Assembly: GCF_010093815.1 (NCBI RefSeq)
Contig: NW_022985551.1
Coordinates: forward strand, 1,661,311 to 1,725,310
Length of the DNA stretch: 64,000 bases
Reading direction: 5' to 3'
DNA from: Pseudovirgaria hyperparasitica
Lineage: Eukaryota > Ascomycota > Dothideomycetes > Acrospermales > Acrospermaceae
The notes beneath the pieces are model-generated. The model was not told the DNA's origin. It saw nothing but the letters and a program-made list of their open reading frames with translations, and ran no database searches. The translations under genes and the position numbers were made by a program. Shown here one piece after another: positions 1 to 10,053 of this stretch (the first letter of the stretch is position 1; every line of letters begins with the position of its first letter).

Positions 1-453
1 ACGGAGGCACTGATGGAGTCGAGGGGCAGGTCGGCGGCGCGGCCATAGTCCCAGTCGCGCTCCATTGGCGTTTTGAGAGTTGTGAGGGTGCGTAGTTCGG
101 CCCAGGGGATGTAGTCAGCCCAGCGGCGGTGGTACCAAGTGTTGCGCATTATGGAGCGTTTCACGGGGACGATGGAGCCTTGTGTCGTTGTCAGTGGCTG
201 CCTCGATCATTGATTGCAATCAAATGAGACAAATGACGGAGCGAGTACGAAGATTGTACATACCCTTCTTCCCAAATGTCGCGACATTCTTGAGTAGTCG
301 GACGGTAATGAAGTCTGCCTTGTTCGTGTCCGTCTTCTTCCCGCGAGTCTGCTGCTGTTGGAAGGGGAGCCAAGCCTTGAGGCCATATTCAGAGATTCGT
401 CGTGAGCACGATATGCATTGTGGAAGGAGAGAAGGGCGCGTAAGAGATGCCAT
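1..453 (-). CDS. MRPL50: mitochondrial large-subunit ribosomal protein bL9m (5' part; cut by window edge)
   Basis: Two exons, 453..264 and 178..1, on the minus strand; the 3' part lies outside the window. The 85-base intron has a GTATGT donor and an AAG acceptor. Splicing joins KNVATFGKKG to SIVPVKRSIMRNTWYHRR, the N-terminal rRNA-binding domain of bL9 (fungal MRPL50), where the Gly-Lys-Lys-Gly turn and the following Met-Arg-Asn are typical. The roughly 45 residues before it are basic and poor in acidic residues, as expected for a mitochondrial presequence. The product should be part of the mitoribosome large subunit. It is divergent from the deubiquitinase gene, with 393 bases between the two starts. 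The start Met at 453 is the first in frame with a plausible presequence. I am fairly sure of the family; the C-terminal half cannot be judged. Confidence 0.75.
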
Positions 454-846
454 CGAAGTTGAATCGCGGTCGTTGGGGTGACGAAGCTCTCATGAAGCTT
501 TGCAAGATATGATCTTTTGGGAGAAAGTTGCGGGTAGCGCGTATAATTGAGCACGATAGGCGTACAGCGATGCCCGCGGTCAGCTCCCGCTCTGGGCACC
601 TCCGCTGACCGCCGACACTGGCCGGAAGCGCTAGACAGTGGACGGAGGCATATATGCCGTGGTAATAGTGAAAGGGAGTTGTGAGCTGTCTGTGCCCTGC
701 CTGGTCTCCTCCAATGGCAGTTACAGGTTTTCAAAGTTTCACTTTGCCTGTGTCTGTATCAATCGTATTGCGCTGCTTCATTCTGTGGTAACACAGCGCC
801 ACTGGCCAATTTCGGAAACGTAATCGCATCCAAACCTCGCATCGCC
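454..846. promoter_or_regulatory. shared divergent promoter, bL9m / Ubp16-like
   Basis: A 393-base space between two start codons that face away from each other. It must hold both 5' UTRs and promoters. I see no convincing TATA box or repeat in it. The inference of shared control rests on spacing only. Confidence 0.4.
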
Positions 847-2760
847 ATGCCGGACAAGCCTCTCACAATCGCAACATACGCTGCTGGTGCCTCCCTAGCA
901 GCCATCACCCTCGTGTACGTCTTCGGCCCTACATTCTTCCTCGACGAAGAGAGTTCCAGCGCGAACCGCAAGAAAGGCGTTGTCGGCCTTAGTAATCCCG
1001 CAAATGACTGCTTCATAAACGCGAACCTACAAGCTCTTGCGGGGCTCCCCGAGCTTCGATTATATTTAATCCGAGAGACACATAGGAGGAAACTCGATGG
1101 CGACGTGCTGTACGCGGTAGATCCAGCCGGTCGCTATGAAGACGAGCACAAACGTGAAATTACGCCGTGGAAGCTGGAGGGACTGCAAAAGGGCGTGGTG
1201 ACACAGGGACTGAAAGATGTGCTTGACAGGCTGAATGAAAGGCCGATATATAAGAAGACAATATCCGCACAGAGCTTCATCGGGATCTTGGAAAGGGCGT
1301 TTCAGACTAGGATCAGCCGGCAGCAGCAGGATGCGCAGGAATTCTTGCAAGTGGTTACTGAGAGACTATGCGACGAGTATCATGCTGGTATAAAGGCAAG
1401 GCGGAAAGCGAAGAAGCTAAATACTGGTACTTCGTCGGCTGAAAAGAAGGAGGAAGACGAGGACACCAAGGAAGTAGCAGACTCACAGTCCGAGGTTGTG
1501 CTGGAAAAGAGCACAAACCAGCCAGACGCCTTTGGTAAAGAGACGGAGAAGCACCAAGAGGAAGATCAGGAGAAAAATGTTGAAGATGACGAAGAAGGGT
1601 TCCCGTTCGAGGGCAAGATGGAATCAATCATCGAGTGCCAAACATGTCATTTCCGGCCGAAGCCCTCCGTTTCAACTTTTGTCACGCTCACGCTCAGTGT
1701 CCCGCAAAAAACATCGGCTACTCTGAACAACTGTTTTGATGGTCTAATGAAAGTTGAGCACATAGACGATTACAAGTGCGACTACTGTCGACTCGATCAT
1801 GCTTTGAAGTCCAAGCGGAAGCTGCTATCAGCTGTCTCCACGCAGGAGGTGAAGGCCACAATACAATCAGATATCGATAAGCTTGAGCAAGCTTTAGAGA
1901 AAGACCCAGAGAGGCCACCGGAGGACGTGGAGTTGCCAGACTCGAAATTGGCCCCAAAGACACGCATCGAAAGACACGTACGGATATCAGAGTTTCCAAA
2001 GATACTCGCGATACATCTGTCTCGATCGCTGTACTCTGCAACGACTCTCTCTACGAAGAATATGGCCAAAGTCACATTCCCTGAAAGTCTACCTCTAGGT
2101 GGACTTCTGGATCAAAAGCGATATCGGCTTCTGGGAACTGTAACTCATAAAGGAGGCCATAACTCAGGTCATTATGAATCATTTCGCCGTCAGATAACAT
2201 CTCCACCGTACTCAACACCTCACTCGTTCGGTCAAGACGGTGTCTATAGCATACAACCAAGCCCTAATCCTTCTATTGCAGCTAGCCCTTATTCTACCAC
2301 TCCAACTCTCAGGCCAACAAACGGTACAGATGTACCACCGACCTCGGATCCAACCACATTACCCTCTCCTCTTTCCCCTGTGAAGTCACGCGATTCAACT
2401 GCCCCTTCATCTGTATCAACGCGCTCGTCATCCACGCAGCAAACTCCCAGACCATCAGCTTCGTTAACAAAGGAGTCATCTGACTCAGCTCATCCCCGAG
2501 TAAGTGAGTCGTCACTACGGCCACCGACTGTCACATCACTAGCTACCTCAGAACCCAAAACCCCCAGCTCAAAGACACCTTCAATTGTCGATATCAAGAA
2601 TCTGAAGCCCAAGTCGAGGAAGAAACAGCCACTCAATCGATGGTGGCGGATTAGTGATGAGAAGATCAAGGAATGTAAGACTAGTGAGGTACTGGCCATG
2701 CAAAAGGAGGTGTATCTATTATTCTATGAGCTCGATAAGCGGACCGACGAAGAAACGTGA
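847..2760 (+). CDS. UBP16: membrane-anchored ubiquitin-specific protease, Ubp16 type
   Basis: Single-exon gene for 637 residues. It begins with a hydrophobic anchor (about residues 8-30), as in yeast Ubp16, which sits in the mitochondrial outer membrane. The USP Cys box GLSNPANDCFINANLQ carries the likely nucleophile Cys55. The QQQDAQEF block is at 159-166, and the His box is HKGGHNSGHYES with the catalytic His at 442. A CxxC at about 264 and another (CDYC) near 311 form the usual zinc ribbon of the fingers. After the His box comes a Ser/Thr/Pro-rich stretch (about 450-590), then NRWWRISDEKIKE, the closing USP motif. All catalytic parts are present, so it is probably active and removes ubiquitin from mitochondrial or other membrane substrates. 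The long insert before the last motif is common in fungal members. Confidence 0.88.
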   Translation: MPDKPLTIATYAAGASLAAITLVYVFGPTFFLDEESSSANRKKGVVGLSNPANDCFINANLQALAGLPELRLYLIRETHRRKLDGDVLYAVDPAGRYEDEHKREITPWKLEGLQKGVVTQGLKDVLDRLNERPIYKKTISAQSFIGILERAFQTRISRQQQDAQEFLQVVTERLCDEYHAGIKARRKAKKLNTGTSSAEKKEEDEDTKEVADSQSEVVLEKSTNQPDAFGKETEKHQEEDQEKNVEDDEEGFPFEGKMESIIECQTCHFRPKPSVSTFVTLTLSVPQKTSATLNNCFDGLMKVEHIDDYKCDYCRLDHALKSKRKLLSAVSTQEVKATIQSDIDKLEQALEKDPERPPEDVELPDSKLAPKTRIERHVRISEFPKILAIHLSRSLYSATTLSTKNMAKVTFPESLPLGGLLDQKRYRLLGTVTHKGGHNSGHYESFRRQITSPPYSTPHSFGQDGVYSIQPSPNPSIAASPYSTTPTLRPTNGTDVPPTSDPTTLPSPLSPVKSRDSTAPSSVSTRSSSTQQTPRPSASLTKESSDSAHPRVSESSLRPPTVTSLATSEPKTPSSKTPSIVDIKNLKPKSRKKQPLNRWWRISDEKIKECKTSEVLAMQKEVYLLFYELDKRTDEET

Positions 2761-4420
2761 GCTTGGTGCGTTATATAATCGTTATTCGGGGGTTGGTGGC
2801 TGTTTTCATGCTTCCGGAGTGGGTGAAGCAATTGCGGGTGATACTGACGTGGAGCGGCATCTTTCATTGGCTTCTATGTTTACATGTTTATTTCAAAGAT
2901 CAGGAAATGTACAGCTAGCCTGTTATATATCTCAAGACGTATGCCACCGAACGTCTCTGTACTGTAGGGTAGATGAAGCTTGATATCAGAGATTTCTCCA
3001 AAAATCTGGTGAATCTGCGAAAAGCCAAAAGAAAGCCAAAACAAAAGCGTGTACAGGGGAATTGATCCCCTGACGTTCCGCTCCTTCTGATTTAGGGATC
3101 CCAGATTCTGCCCTAAGATACTTTATAGGGTGTTGGGAAACCATTGTTTAACCCACTGAGCCTTCTGACCGAATATAATATGACAAGATTAATTTTGCTT
3201 TATAAAGGGCCGTTAATACGTCTTCGACGGACTCGAGAGGACTTTCGTGCTTGGCACCTTGAACAGACTGTGTGCATGGTACCACAAGTTGCTACCCCCT
3301 GGAATTGAGAATGGCTTGTTTCACGTCGTGTGCTGTAATATACAAGCTTCACTCCATTTTTTCTCACCGGCGTTCCGCGAACGGATATTCGGTACGTAGC
3401 CGTTCAATCCACCCACATACCACCAAAAGACTGGTTTATACGTGCCCGGGTATAGTACATCCGGCCTCTCCCTGGGCGAGATCGACGATACTATTTACGC
3501 ATAGTCGGAACTGTCGAGCCTTCACATCAATTCTCTGTACTTTGTTCTCCCCCCTACATACATCCCTTGGCATAATATCTCGCCACCCCACTGTGTTTCG
3601 AAACGCATGCTCTATTTCCTGTCGGTTCAGGTATTAATTCACCCGCCCTTGAGCTACCCCCTGTCTGACATACGCTCACACTAACGTTCACGCCCAGGCT
3701 TTGACTCGTAAACTTCCTCATAACCTATATTCTGTGACGCCCTACACGCCTAAACGTCTTCGAAATATGATGATGGGCAAACACCGGCGTTACACCGCAA
3801 ATACCGATTCCATCGAGTAATAAGTCGTGACTTTAGAAAGCTTACCACTCGGGTCAATGGGCTGTGGGAGAATGGAAGAGACTATTAAGCGTTTAGGGGT
3901 ATAGAGACCAGGTCGATAGGAGCCTCTGATACGAGCTGTGGTGTTTGTAGGGAGAGGAACTACAATGGTTCCAAGGTATGAGATATATATCCGGATACAG
4001 GGCAGATGCGTCAAGGGCGCCTATATGATCATCAAGAAGTCCAAGCTGTGGTGTAATGCACTTTGTTCGTATGGGATACTGTGCATAGTGATTATAAAGG
4101 GCTATTACCGGGGACAAACTGCCCGCACCCACGTCCCAATTCGGGTCGTCGATACAGCCACGTTGACTCAGCAAAATCTTACTCGGCTCAACCTCGGCTC
4201 AATACGCTTACGATTGCACCGCCTCAACTCACGCTTGCTCACGGACACCTCAAACCTGGCCCTGACATTACAATGCTAGGCAGTTGCTCATTGCGGCGGT
4301 GACTCGCTATATCCGTCATAATCTTCACGTGATCTAGTTGCCAAGCAAAACGTGAGCTTGGTCGCTCCAGTCAACGCCCATAACCTGCGAACTGCGGCTC
4401 AATTTCGACTTTAAATCCCC
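2761..4420. other. 1.66 kb intergenic stretch, no protein gene
   Basis: No coding sequence that I trust. It holds the tRNA-like element at 3043-3175 (listed separately). From about 4180 to 4290 it is rich in GCTCA/CTCAC words, close to the start of the kinase-like gene. The short open frames here have no recognisable content. Confidence 0.5.
3043..3175 (-). ncRNA. tRNA-like Pol III relic (degenerate tRNA or tRNA-derived SINE head)
   Basis: Read on the minus strand, an A-box-like word GGCTCAGTGGGTT (3162..3150) is followed about 80 bases later by a B-box-like word GGGATCAATTCCC (3069..3057). The latter sits in a 5-base-pair T-arm-like stem (AGGGG/CCCCT). A TTTT run, a possible Pol III terminator, follows at 3046..3043. 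The stretch between the boxes includes TTTCCCAA, like an anticodon loop with CCC. The two ends do not pair into an acceptor stem and the A-to-B distance is too long for a plain tRNA, so this is not a working tRNA. A tRNA-derived SINE head or a decayed intron-bearing tRNA fits best. No copy of it was noticed elsewhere in the window. Confidence 0.4.
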
Positions 4421-5908
4421 ATGGCCACCACGACCAGGACTCTATGTCAATCATGGTCCATCAGTTGGACGCGCCGCGCCTACCATGAAGATCACTGGAA
4501 GCCCAGCGAAGAACCTCGACGACGTCGCCTACCCATCATTGCACATTCTTCTCACATGCAGTGGCACATCGCGATTACTTTCGAAGGGTCACTGCACTCA
4601 GACAGGATCTCACGGGCAAACATAACCCAGAGACGGGAGGATTTTGAGGATCTTTGTTCTTGCCTCGACTTCGAAAATTTGCAACTCCTGGACGATACTG
4701 TAACGGAGCTGCTCATCAAGCGCAAAGACGACACCACGCCACCCTACTACGATGAGGACGAGATCGTAGTTCCTAAACGTAGCCTGCCGTTGAGGAAGAA
4801 GCCACTTGCCGAAAGCGAGTATCATTCAGTCTCCGCTGATCTACGGCTTTACGTACGAGAAGACCCGTTCCGCGTGCGCTTTCCGCCGCTTGATTGTACC
4901 ACCGGCGTCCCGACTGTGGAATATTCAAGAATTACAACAATACGTGAACTGAGCGCCGGGGTACATGAGGTACGCATCACAGGTCATGCCGGATCTTATG
5001 TTTTCAAAGAAGTGGATAGGCCGCTCTACAATCCAAGAGACAGTGCAGTTCTGGATCAGGAGTTGGAGAACCTGGAAAAGTTCCGCGGGGTGGAGAATGT
5101 GGCACAGTTGATCGCTGCCATTGTTTCCTCCAATCCGTATCAAACCTCTCAAGCCAGCAAAACCGATTCCCACAAGGAAACCGATTTTACCAAGACCGTG
5201 GACATACATGACTCAGTCTTCTTGCGAGGCATCCTTCTTGAATACTATCCAAATGGTACGCTGGAAGAAATGTTGAAAAATGCACAGAACGCTTCACTAT
5301 CAGTAGCTCGGCCCTGGCTCAAGTGGGCCTTTCAAATTGCTAATGCACTGGCATGTCTACATGGGCGGGGTGTAGCTCATATGGATATCAAACCATCAAA
5401 TATCCTCATAAGTGCGACTGATGACGCTGTGATTACGGATGTGAGTGGAGTCGGCGGTGTAACTCGAGAATGGCTAGCTCCTGAAATGCTCGATATGCTT
5501 GATCCATTGTCTGAGAGTATGGGGTCACGAATGCGGAACGATATCTGGGCACTTGGGAGCCTTCTTCTACAAATGGCAAATGCTGCTTGTATAGGAAAGG
5601 AGCAACTTCATTGCATTGGAATCAGCGCTACAGTAGAGAACCCCTCTTTACGACCTTCTGCTCAAAGCTTGGTCTCCAACCTAATCGAACTCGGCACTGG
5701 GCGAGCATTGGAAAGAGGTGAAGACAATGAAATAGAGCCTAAGTGTCAAGTGTTCGGGCGAGTCTGTACGTTTGTACTGCTCTTGTCAATTTCTGTAGGG
5801 GATCTCGATTCATTCATAGTACTATCCTCAAAACGCCTCAAGACATGCAATTCTCGTATCTCCCTCTTTCCAAACCATGAATTCGAAACAATCCAAACAG
5901 TCTTGTAA
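4421..5908 (+). CDS. protein-kinase-like protein, fungal family
   Basis: A 495-residue reading frame with a C-terminal kinase-like fold. The presumed ATP-binding Lys is K196 in SYVFKEVD. The catalytic loop AHMDIKPSNILI has D322, K324 and N327. The Mg site reads TDVSGVGG (D340), so the Phe of DFG is lost but the Asp remains. WLAPEML is the APE motif and NDIWALGSLLLQM the F-helix. Residues 46-190, beginning MQWHIAITFEGS, are the variable N-terminal part found in many filamentous fungal kinase-like proteins. The first 45 residues are basic and may be noncoding; Met46 (base 4556) is a good alternative start. The last 60 residues after a GTACGT at 5773 may include unspliced intron. Substrate unknown. 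Activity is likely but uncertain. Confidence 0.65.
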   Translation: MATTTRTLCQSWSISWTRRAYHEDHWKPSEEPRRRRLPIIAHSSHMQWHIAITFEGSLHSDRISRANITQRREDFEDLCSCLDFENLQLLDDTVTELLIKRKDDTTPPYYDEDEIVVPKRSLPLRKKPLAESEYHSVSADLRLYVREDPFRVRFPPLDCTTGVPTVEYSRITTIRELSAGVHEVRITGHAGSYVFKEVDRPLYNPRDSAVLDQELENLEKFRGVENVAQLIAAIVSSNPYQTSQASKTDSHKETDFTKTVDIHDSVFLRGILLEYYPNGTLEEMLKNAQNASLSVARPWLKWAFQIANALACLHGRGVAHMDIKPSNILISATDDAVITDVSGVGGVTREWLAPEMLDMLDPLSESMGSRMRNDIWALGSLLLQMANAACIGKEQLHCIGISATVENPSLRPSAQSLVSNLIELGTGRALERGEDNEIEPKCQVFGRVCTFVLLLSISVGDLDSFIVLSSKRLKTCNSRISLFPNHEFETIQTVL

Positions 5909-5910
5909 CT

Positions 5911-6357
5911 TCAACTGAATATGCTGAAATCGACGAAACGCCGGTTACTCTGTGCTGTTCGTTCTACGGTGTGCTTCCGAAGTATACGAAGTGTTAGAAA
6001 TGCCTTTAACATCAACTCCTCATATCCTGCAAGTCGCACGAAAGTACCATCACCCTTTATATAACCCACATGAGCATCTTCTTCTTTCTCATCGAGCTCA
6101 TCATCACTACTATTGTCCTCGTCGCTAGACTCGCATGTATCGGGTACAATGAACGCCAGGTCTTTAGCGGTGGGCTCCTTATCGTCGGAAGAGGCCTCTA
6201 CACTTGAATCAGCCTCGCTAACATCGTCGTCGATATTCTGGCTATCATCGTCTCTATCATTCTCATCACGGATCCTATCCAAGCTGAAGTTGTCCCAATC
6301 ATCTTCCTCCATCTCACTATCCAAATCAGAGAACTGGTCACGTCGCTGGGCGGACAT
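5911..6357 (-). CDS. small acidic protein, unrecognised
   Basis: A 148-residue reading frame. Residues 1-100 are very rich in Asp, Glu and Ser (for example DDDSQNIDDDVSEADSS). The tail is different: GYIKGDGTFVRLAGYEELM, then basic. It converges with the kinase-like gene, its stop only 3 bases from that gene's stop. It could be a small nuclear or chaperone-like acidic protein, or the surviving exon of a longer decayed gene, since the DNA just upstream (6.5-10 kb) is full of broken genes. I cannot assign a family. Confidence 0.35.
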   Translation of the reverse strand: MSAQRRDQFSDLDSEMEEDDWDNFSLDRIRDENDRDDDSQNIDDDVSEADSSVEASSDDKEPTAKDLAFIVPDTCESSDEDNSSDDELDEKEEDAHVGYIKGDGTFVRLAGYEELMLKAFLTLRILRKHTVERTAQSNRRFVDFSIFS

Positions 6358-6499
6358 TATTATTTGAACAGAATTTGGTTATGCGTCGATTGGAAACTAA
6401 ATTCACTGGGCTAATAGCTCTAACTTAGATGTAGGCCGTCAAAACGCGAAGGGGTCGTTTGGATGAAAGGTCCAAATTCAGGACCCTGATTGATTAGAC

Positions 6500-6935
6500 A
6501 CGAAGGGGGCCAAGAATCAGACCACTGTGTGAGGCTGTCTACTTAGACCCATATTAGCCGCGGCAACTGCTCCGATCAGGCTTTGACGATCCGAGGATAG
6601 GTCGAAATCATGGAGTTGAACGAGATCTCTGTCTCGTGAACCCCTATGAAGATTGTGTGAAGTGCCTCCCAGCGCGTGTACTGACAGGGCGAAATCTTTG
6701 ATGGATCTGGAAGGGTTGATGTATATTGTTGCGCCTCGTCGGTCGGCGATGAGTCTGCACTTATAGATGCCGTGCACTTGCTTCGGAGAAAGTGTCGAAT
6801 TTGCTCAAGATTCTCGCTGAAATGAACAGCTTTTGTGGAAGTACTAGACGAAGTAGAAGGCCGTAGAGGGGATTTTACAGCCTCACCTGATTTCTTGCGA
6901 ACAAGTTTTAAATGTGACATGATGATGAGAACCAA
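6500..6935 (-). pseudogene. remains of a glycogen-targeting PP1 regulatory subunit (Gac1/Pig1, CBM21)
   Basis: One frame (6935 downward) reads KSPLRPSTSSSTSTKAVHFS then ENLEQIRHFLRSK, the conserved N-terminal block of fungal Gac1/Pig1-type regulators; KAVHF is the RVxF-like PP1-docking motif. In another minus frame ending at 6517 comes DLSSDRQSLIGAVAAANMG, which matches the CBM21 strand pattern of the same family. The two parts belong to one protein but lie in different frames, so at least one frameshift separates them (around 6720). The spacer between docking motif and CBM21 is far shorter than normal, the end of the CBM21 domain is missing, and the usual several-hundred-residue N-terminal part is absent. 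Intact family members direct protein phosphatase 1 to glycogen synthase. This copy cannot make that protein. Confidence 0.52.
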
Positions 6936-7315
6936 CCTTAAAGCATTGTGAGATGAGCAGAGTGCTCTGGCTTAAATATGGTTTCACTCCGCCCTGCTTT
7001 CAAATATGCGCTTACCCGGACGTTGAAAGGATGCCACTATTCGACCAATCAGGCGGTTTGTGGTGGCAGTGCATATCTGACGGGGGCCCGAAAATGGGAC
7101 CTTTCGAATATTCAGCTCGGGGTAATTATTGAGTCAAGCTACAACACCAATTCGACTTAATTAGTTTCAAAGCCTGGTTTGACTCAACGTGGTGGATGAG
7201 GCAGGATCAGAAAGTGACTTAGACCTATGAATATGAACCTGTGTAACTTGATTGTGCTGTCACACTGACTAAATAAATGCGAGGAATGACCTGGTTATAG
7301 ATCTTTAACTACATG

Positions 7316-7803
7316 AACTCCTTCGCCATAAGAATTTCCGGCTCATTATCTTTAACATTTTGTTGACTTGCCAACAAGAGTCGTTTTTGCAAATCCGGCA
7401 AGAATCGTTTCTGTAAATCCATCACCTTTCCCATAATACCCCCAAGGACGTAGACGTGAAGAGGTCTAGTTGTGAGTCGACAGATACGCTGCATGTCCCC
7501 GTAATAGTAATACAATGCCAATCTGATCATCAGCAAGGCCTCTTACTCTTACGATCAACATAAGATGTGGCACTCCACATGTAAAATCGCAGTTCGTGTT
7601 ACCGCATGTATATCTATAGACTGTGTTTGTGGTGAGGAACCTCCGCTCGATTTGAAATTCGAAGAAGAGGAGATCATGCATAACCTGGCAAAAGTTATTT
7701 CCTGGTAGGCAGCTTTCGATGACGGATGACTGAGAGGAGCCTTCCAACACCCTATCATCAACAGATGACGCTTCATTGGTGATGAGGCTTTTGCTATCCG
7801 CCA
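7316..7803 (-). pseudogene. unrecognised small gene or gene remnant
   Basis: A frame beginning at Met 7803 (MADSKSLITNEASSVDD) stays open for over 110 residues. A second minus frame ending near 7312 gives GKVMDLQKRFLPDLQKRLLL then KDNEPEILMAKEFM, which looks like a natural helical C-terminus. A CAGGTTATG at about 7685 could be a splice donor, so the two may be exons of one small gene of roughly 120-150 residues. The surroundings are decayed genes, so this may be a remnant as well. No family recognised. Confidence 0.25.
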
Positions 7804-8722
7804 TTGTAGATGTAAAGAGAAGACGATGCGAGTTGCGAAGAAGAAGCGTGGGAAAGAGTGTTTGAGAGGAGAAGCAGCATGTCTGATAACAGAGATATAT
7901 AGCATCGAACCGGAGGGGTCTGATTTCAGGGCTACAAGACTTCAAACCGAATCGTCATCATATTCGCAGCCCGGGTCCCAGAACTGGTACCTTCCCTCCC
8001 TTACCCTATAGAGAGCTGTTCGAGGTGGTAGGCCTCCCAATATACACGACCCTAGGCTTAACGTACTGCATCTCCAACCTTTGTGTCTCAACAATGCTTT
8101 GGGAGGCATCTCTCAACTCGGCATACTTTTGACATCTCCTTAGTTCGGGGTGTTGTCCGGAAGACGCTTTCAAGATTGAGGTCCGATCGTGAAGCTGCGA
8201 AGTGCTGCAATCTTTAGAGACAATGGATTAGTGCTGTGAGAATGCCGAAATTTCTAGAGCGAGCTCCAAGTCGTCTAAGATCTGCTCGGCTCTCTAGATC
8301 AGGTCATGGAGATTTTCTTCAGCTTCGAGAATCAAGTCTGCGGACAAGTCTGAAAGCAATAACTTGTTGTTACGTGTTTGAGGTTCCATGTGGTAAATGG
8401 TCCCAATGTTATTCACAGGATATGTGTGCAAGCTACTAATAGACAGAGAGCTCATCAAGGGAGAGAGCAATTATAACTTACATTGATGAATGTGGTGGTG
8501 CCGATGAGGCACCAGTTTTGGAACCTGCTGCTGAAATGCTTGTCCAAGAAGGGCTCCAATACCATACCCCTGTGACTTGGCTCACACGGCGCCGTAAGAG
8601 GGATAACATGATCGTTCAAAACACATCTTGCTTGAGTTCTAATTATATTGATCCTGCTTTGGCTAACTACATGATATTTCCTTATTGTTCTCATAGTCAC
8701 ATAGCGTCATTGCCCCATACTA

Positions 8723-9199
8723 CTCACAAAGTCCGGACATTGAGGCCGTAGAGCTAGACGCTTTCGTCCTAGCTTGGGTACGAGTGAGGAATTCTAAGAA
8801 AGATTCACTCTTCTTTCCAGCCGGTACGCAATCCTCCACATCATACTCCATCTGCATTTCGTGGAGTTGTTTGCTTAATGCCGCGTGTGCGACGAAATTT
8901 CGAAAATGCATTTCTTTGTATAGCTTTTCGTCAACAAGGTCTTGAAGATATAGCATCTCGAATAGGTACATATTGTAATGGCTTGAGGTGTTTAATATCG
9001 AAACTTCTGAGAAGTGTTCGCTTTCAGACACCTCCTTTATAACGATGGGGGCCCAAATGCGGAACCTTCGGGGTACCAGAATCGAGTCTTCGTCAGGAGC
9101 CGCACTAGAGAGCATAATCAGTAATCGTTGCGCCACAGAGCGCTGGTCAAACCTGTGTCTCCAAATCACTTCATCACCTAGTTGCGACTGCCATGCCAC
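8723..9199 (-). CDS. hypothetical protein, unrecognised
   Basis: A 159-residue frame, MAWQSQLGDEVIWRHRFDQR onward, mixed charged and hydrophobic. It has a central helical stretch (YLFEMLYLQDLVDEKLYKEM) and a Ser/Thr-rich tail. It looks more protein-like than the other small frames here, but has no motif that I know. It lies only about 50 bases downstream of the DUF1275 remnant on the same strand, inside the pseudogene island, so it may be one exon of a decayed gene. Confidence 0.3.
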
Positions 9200-9245
9200 C
9201 TCCTAATCCCCGCCAAGCCCTTTGTTGGCTTCACAAGGAACCATG

Positions 9246-10053
9246 CTATTGAACCAATTTAGCGAGAGCTGCGATGAAAAAGGCAACTCCTACATTAGCC
9301 CTTTTGGTAATATATGCACCAACAACGCTTCCGAAAACTAGACTAAGCAAAGAGGTAAACCGATAGTTTCGAGGGCTGTTGGAAGCCTTGTGTAACTTGG
9401 CGTCTACTAGAAGGTCAATATATGTTGATGTTGACATCGATGTGAGCTCGGATCTGGAGAATCCCCGAGTTACGACAAATTGAGATGCGGAAGAAAAGGA
9501 CAAGAAGGAGAGAATGATATATCCAGCTGGACTACCTTAATCAACGGCACATGAGTAGTTGATGACACCGGCAGCCCAAATGAGGGTTGCTTGAGTCAAA
9601 GAAGAAACTACGAGCCATATTCGACGTCTACTACTTCCCAGCATTCTTTTAGCTTAACCCGTCGCATAAGCACCGGCAATAAAAAAGGAGAAGCAAGCAC
9701 CGCTAACACCGTAATGAAGAGCTGTTGGTGCAAGTCCTGTCGCTCCGATGGTAAGATATTTCGTATTACTGATTGGGTTCGAAGCGGAGCAAGAGAAGGC
9801 AAGAAACTGATCTATCTTATTAGCAAAACAGCACATTGTGAGAGCAGTACAGACTTACGACAGAAGCATCTTAAACACCATTACTGAAAGTAAAGAACAA
9901 GAGCGCAAGCTCAAGATAACCATTCTCGTGGATGCGCTCCTCGAGATGCGACCAATAAATATCCTCTCGACGATGGGCTGGAAATCTGGTCGTCCCCTCT
10001 TCAAGGCTAATTTCCAAAGATATCCCTATGCACGATCTGCTACGGACATTCAT
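9246..10053 (-). pseudogene. remains of a DUF1275 (YoaK-type) membrane protein gene
   Basis: Successive pieces in minus frames match the order of a fungal DUF1275 protein: HENGYLELALLFFTFSNG (first membrane helix); SNTKYLTIGATGLAPTAL then GVSGACFSFFIAGAYATG; QATLIWAAGVINYSC; SASQFVVTRGFSRSELTSMS then TYIDLLVDAKL; and finally SLLSLVFGSVVGAY...GVAFFIAALAKL. The frame is closed three times by TAA where a Gln CAA would restore sense, and the pieces after 9600 switch frame. The conserved ASNQTGNT motif of the family appears as ASNPISNT. Three CAA-to-TAA stops plus Gly-to-Ser and Thr-to-Ile changes are what repeat-induced point mutation produces. Some breaks may be unrecognised introns (a GTAAGT lies at 9858), but the motif loss argues for a dead copy. 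Confidence 0.55.

Noticed and set aside
207-734. 175-residue minus frame over the bL9m start and the divergent promoter
   Set aside because: It is in a different frame from the bL9 domain and has no family signal; its composition is that of noncoding DNA.
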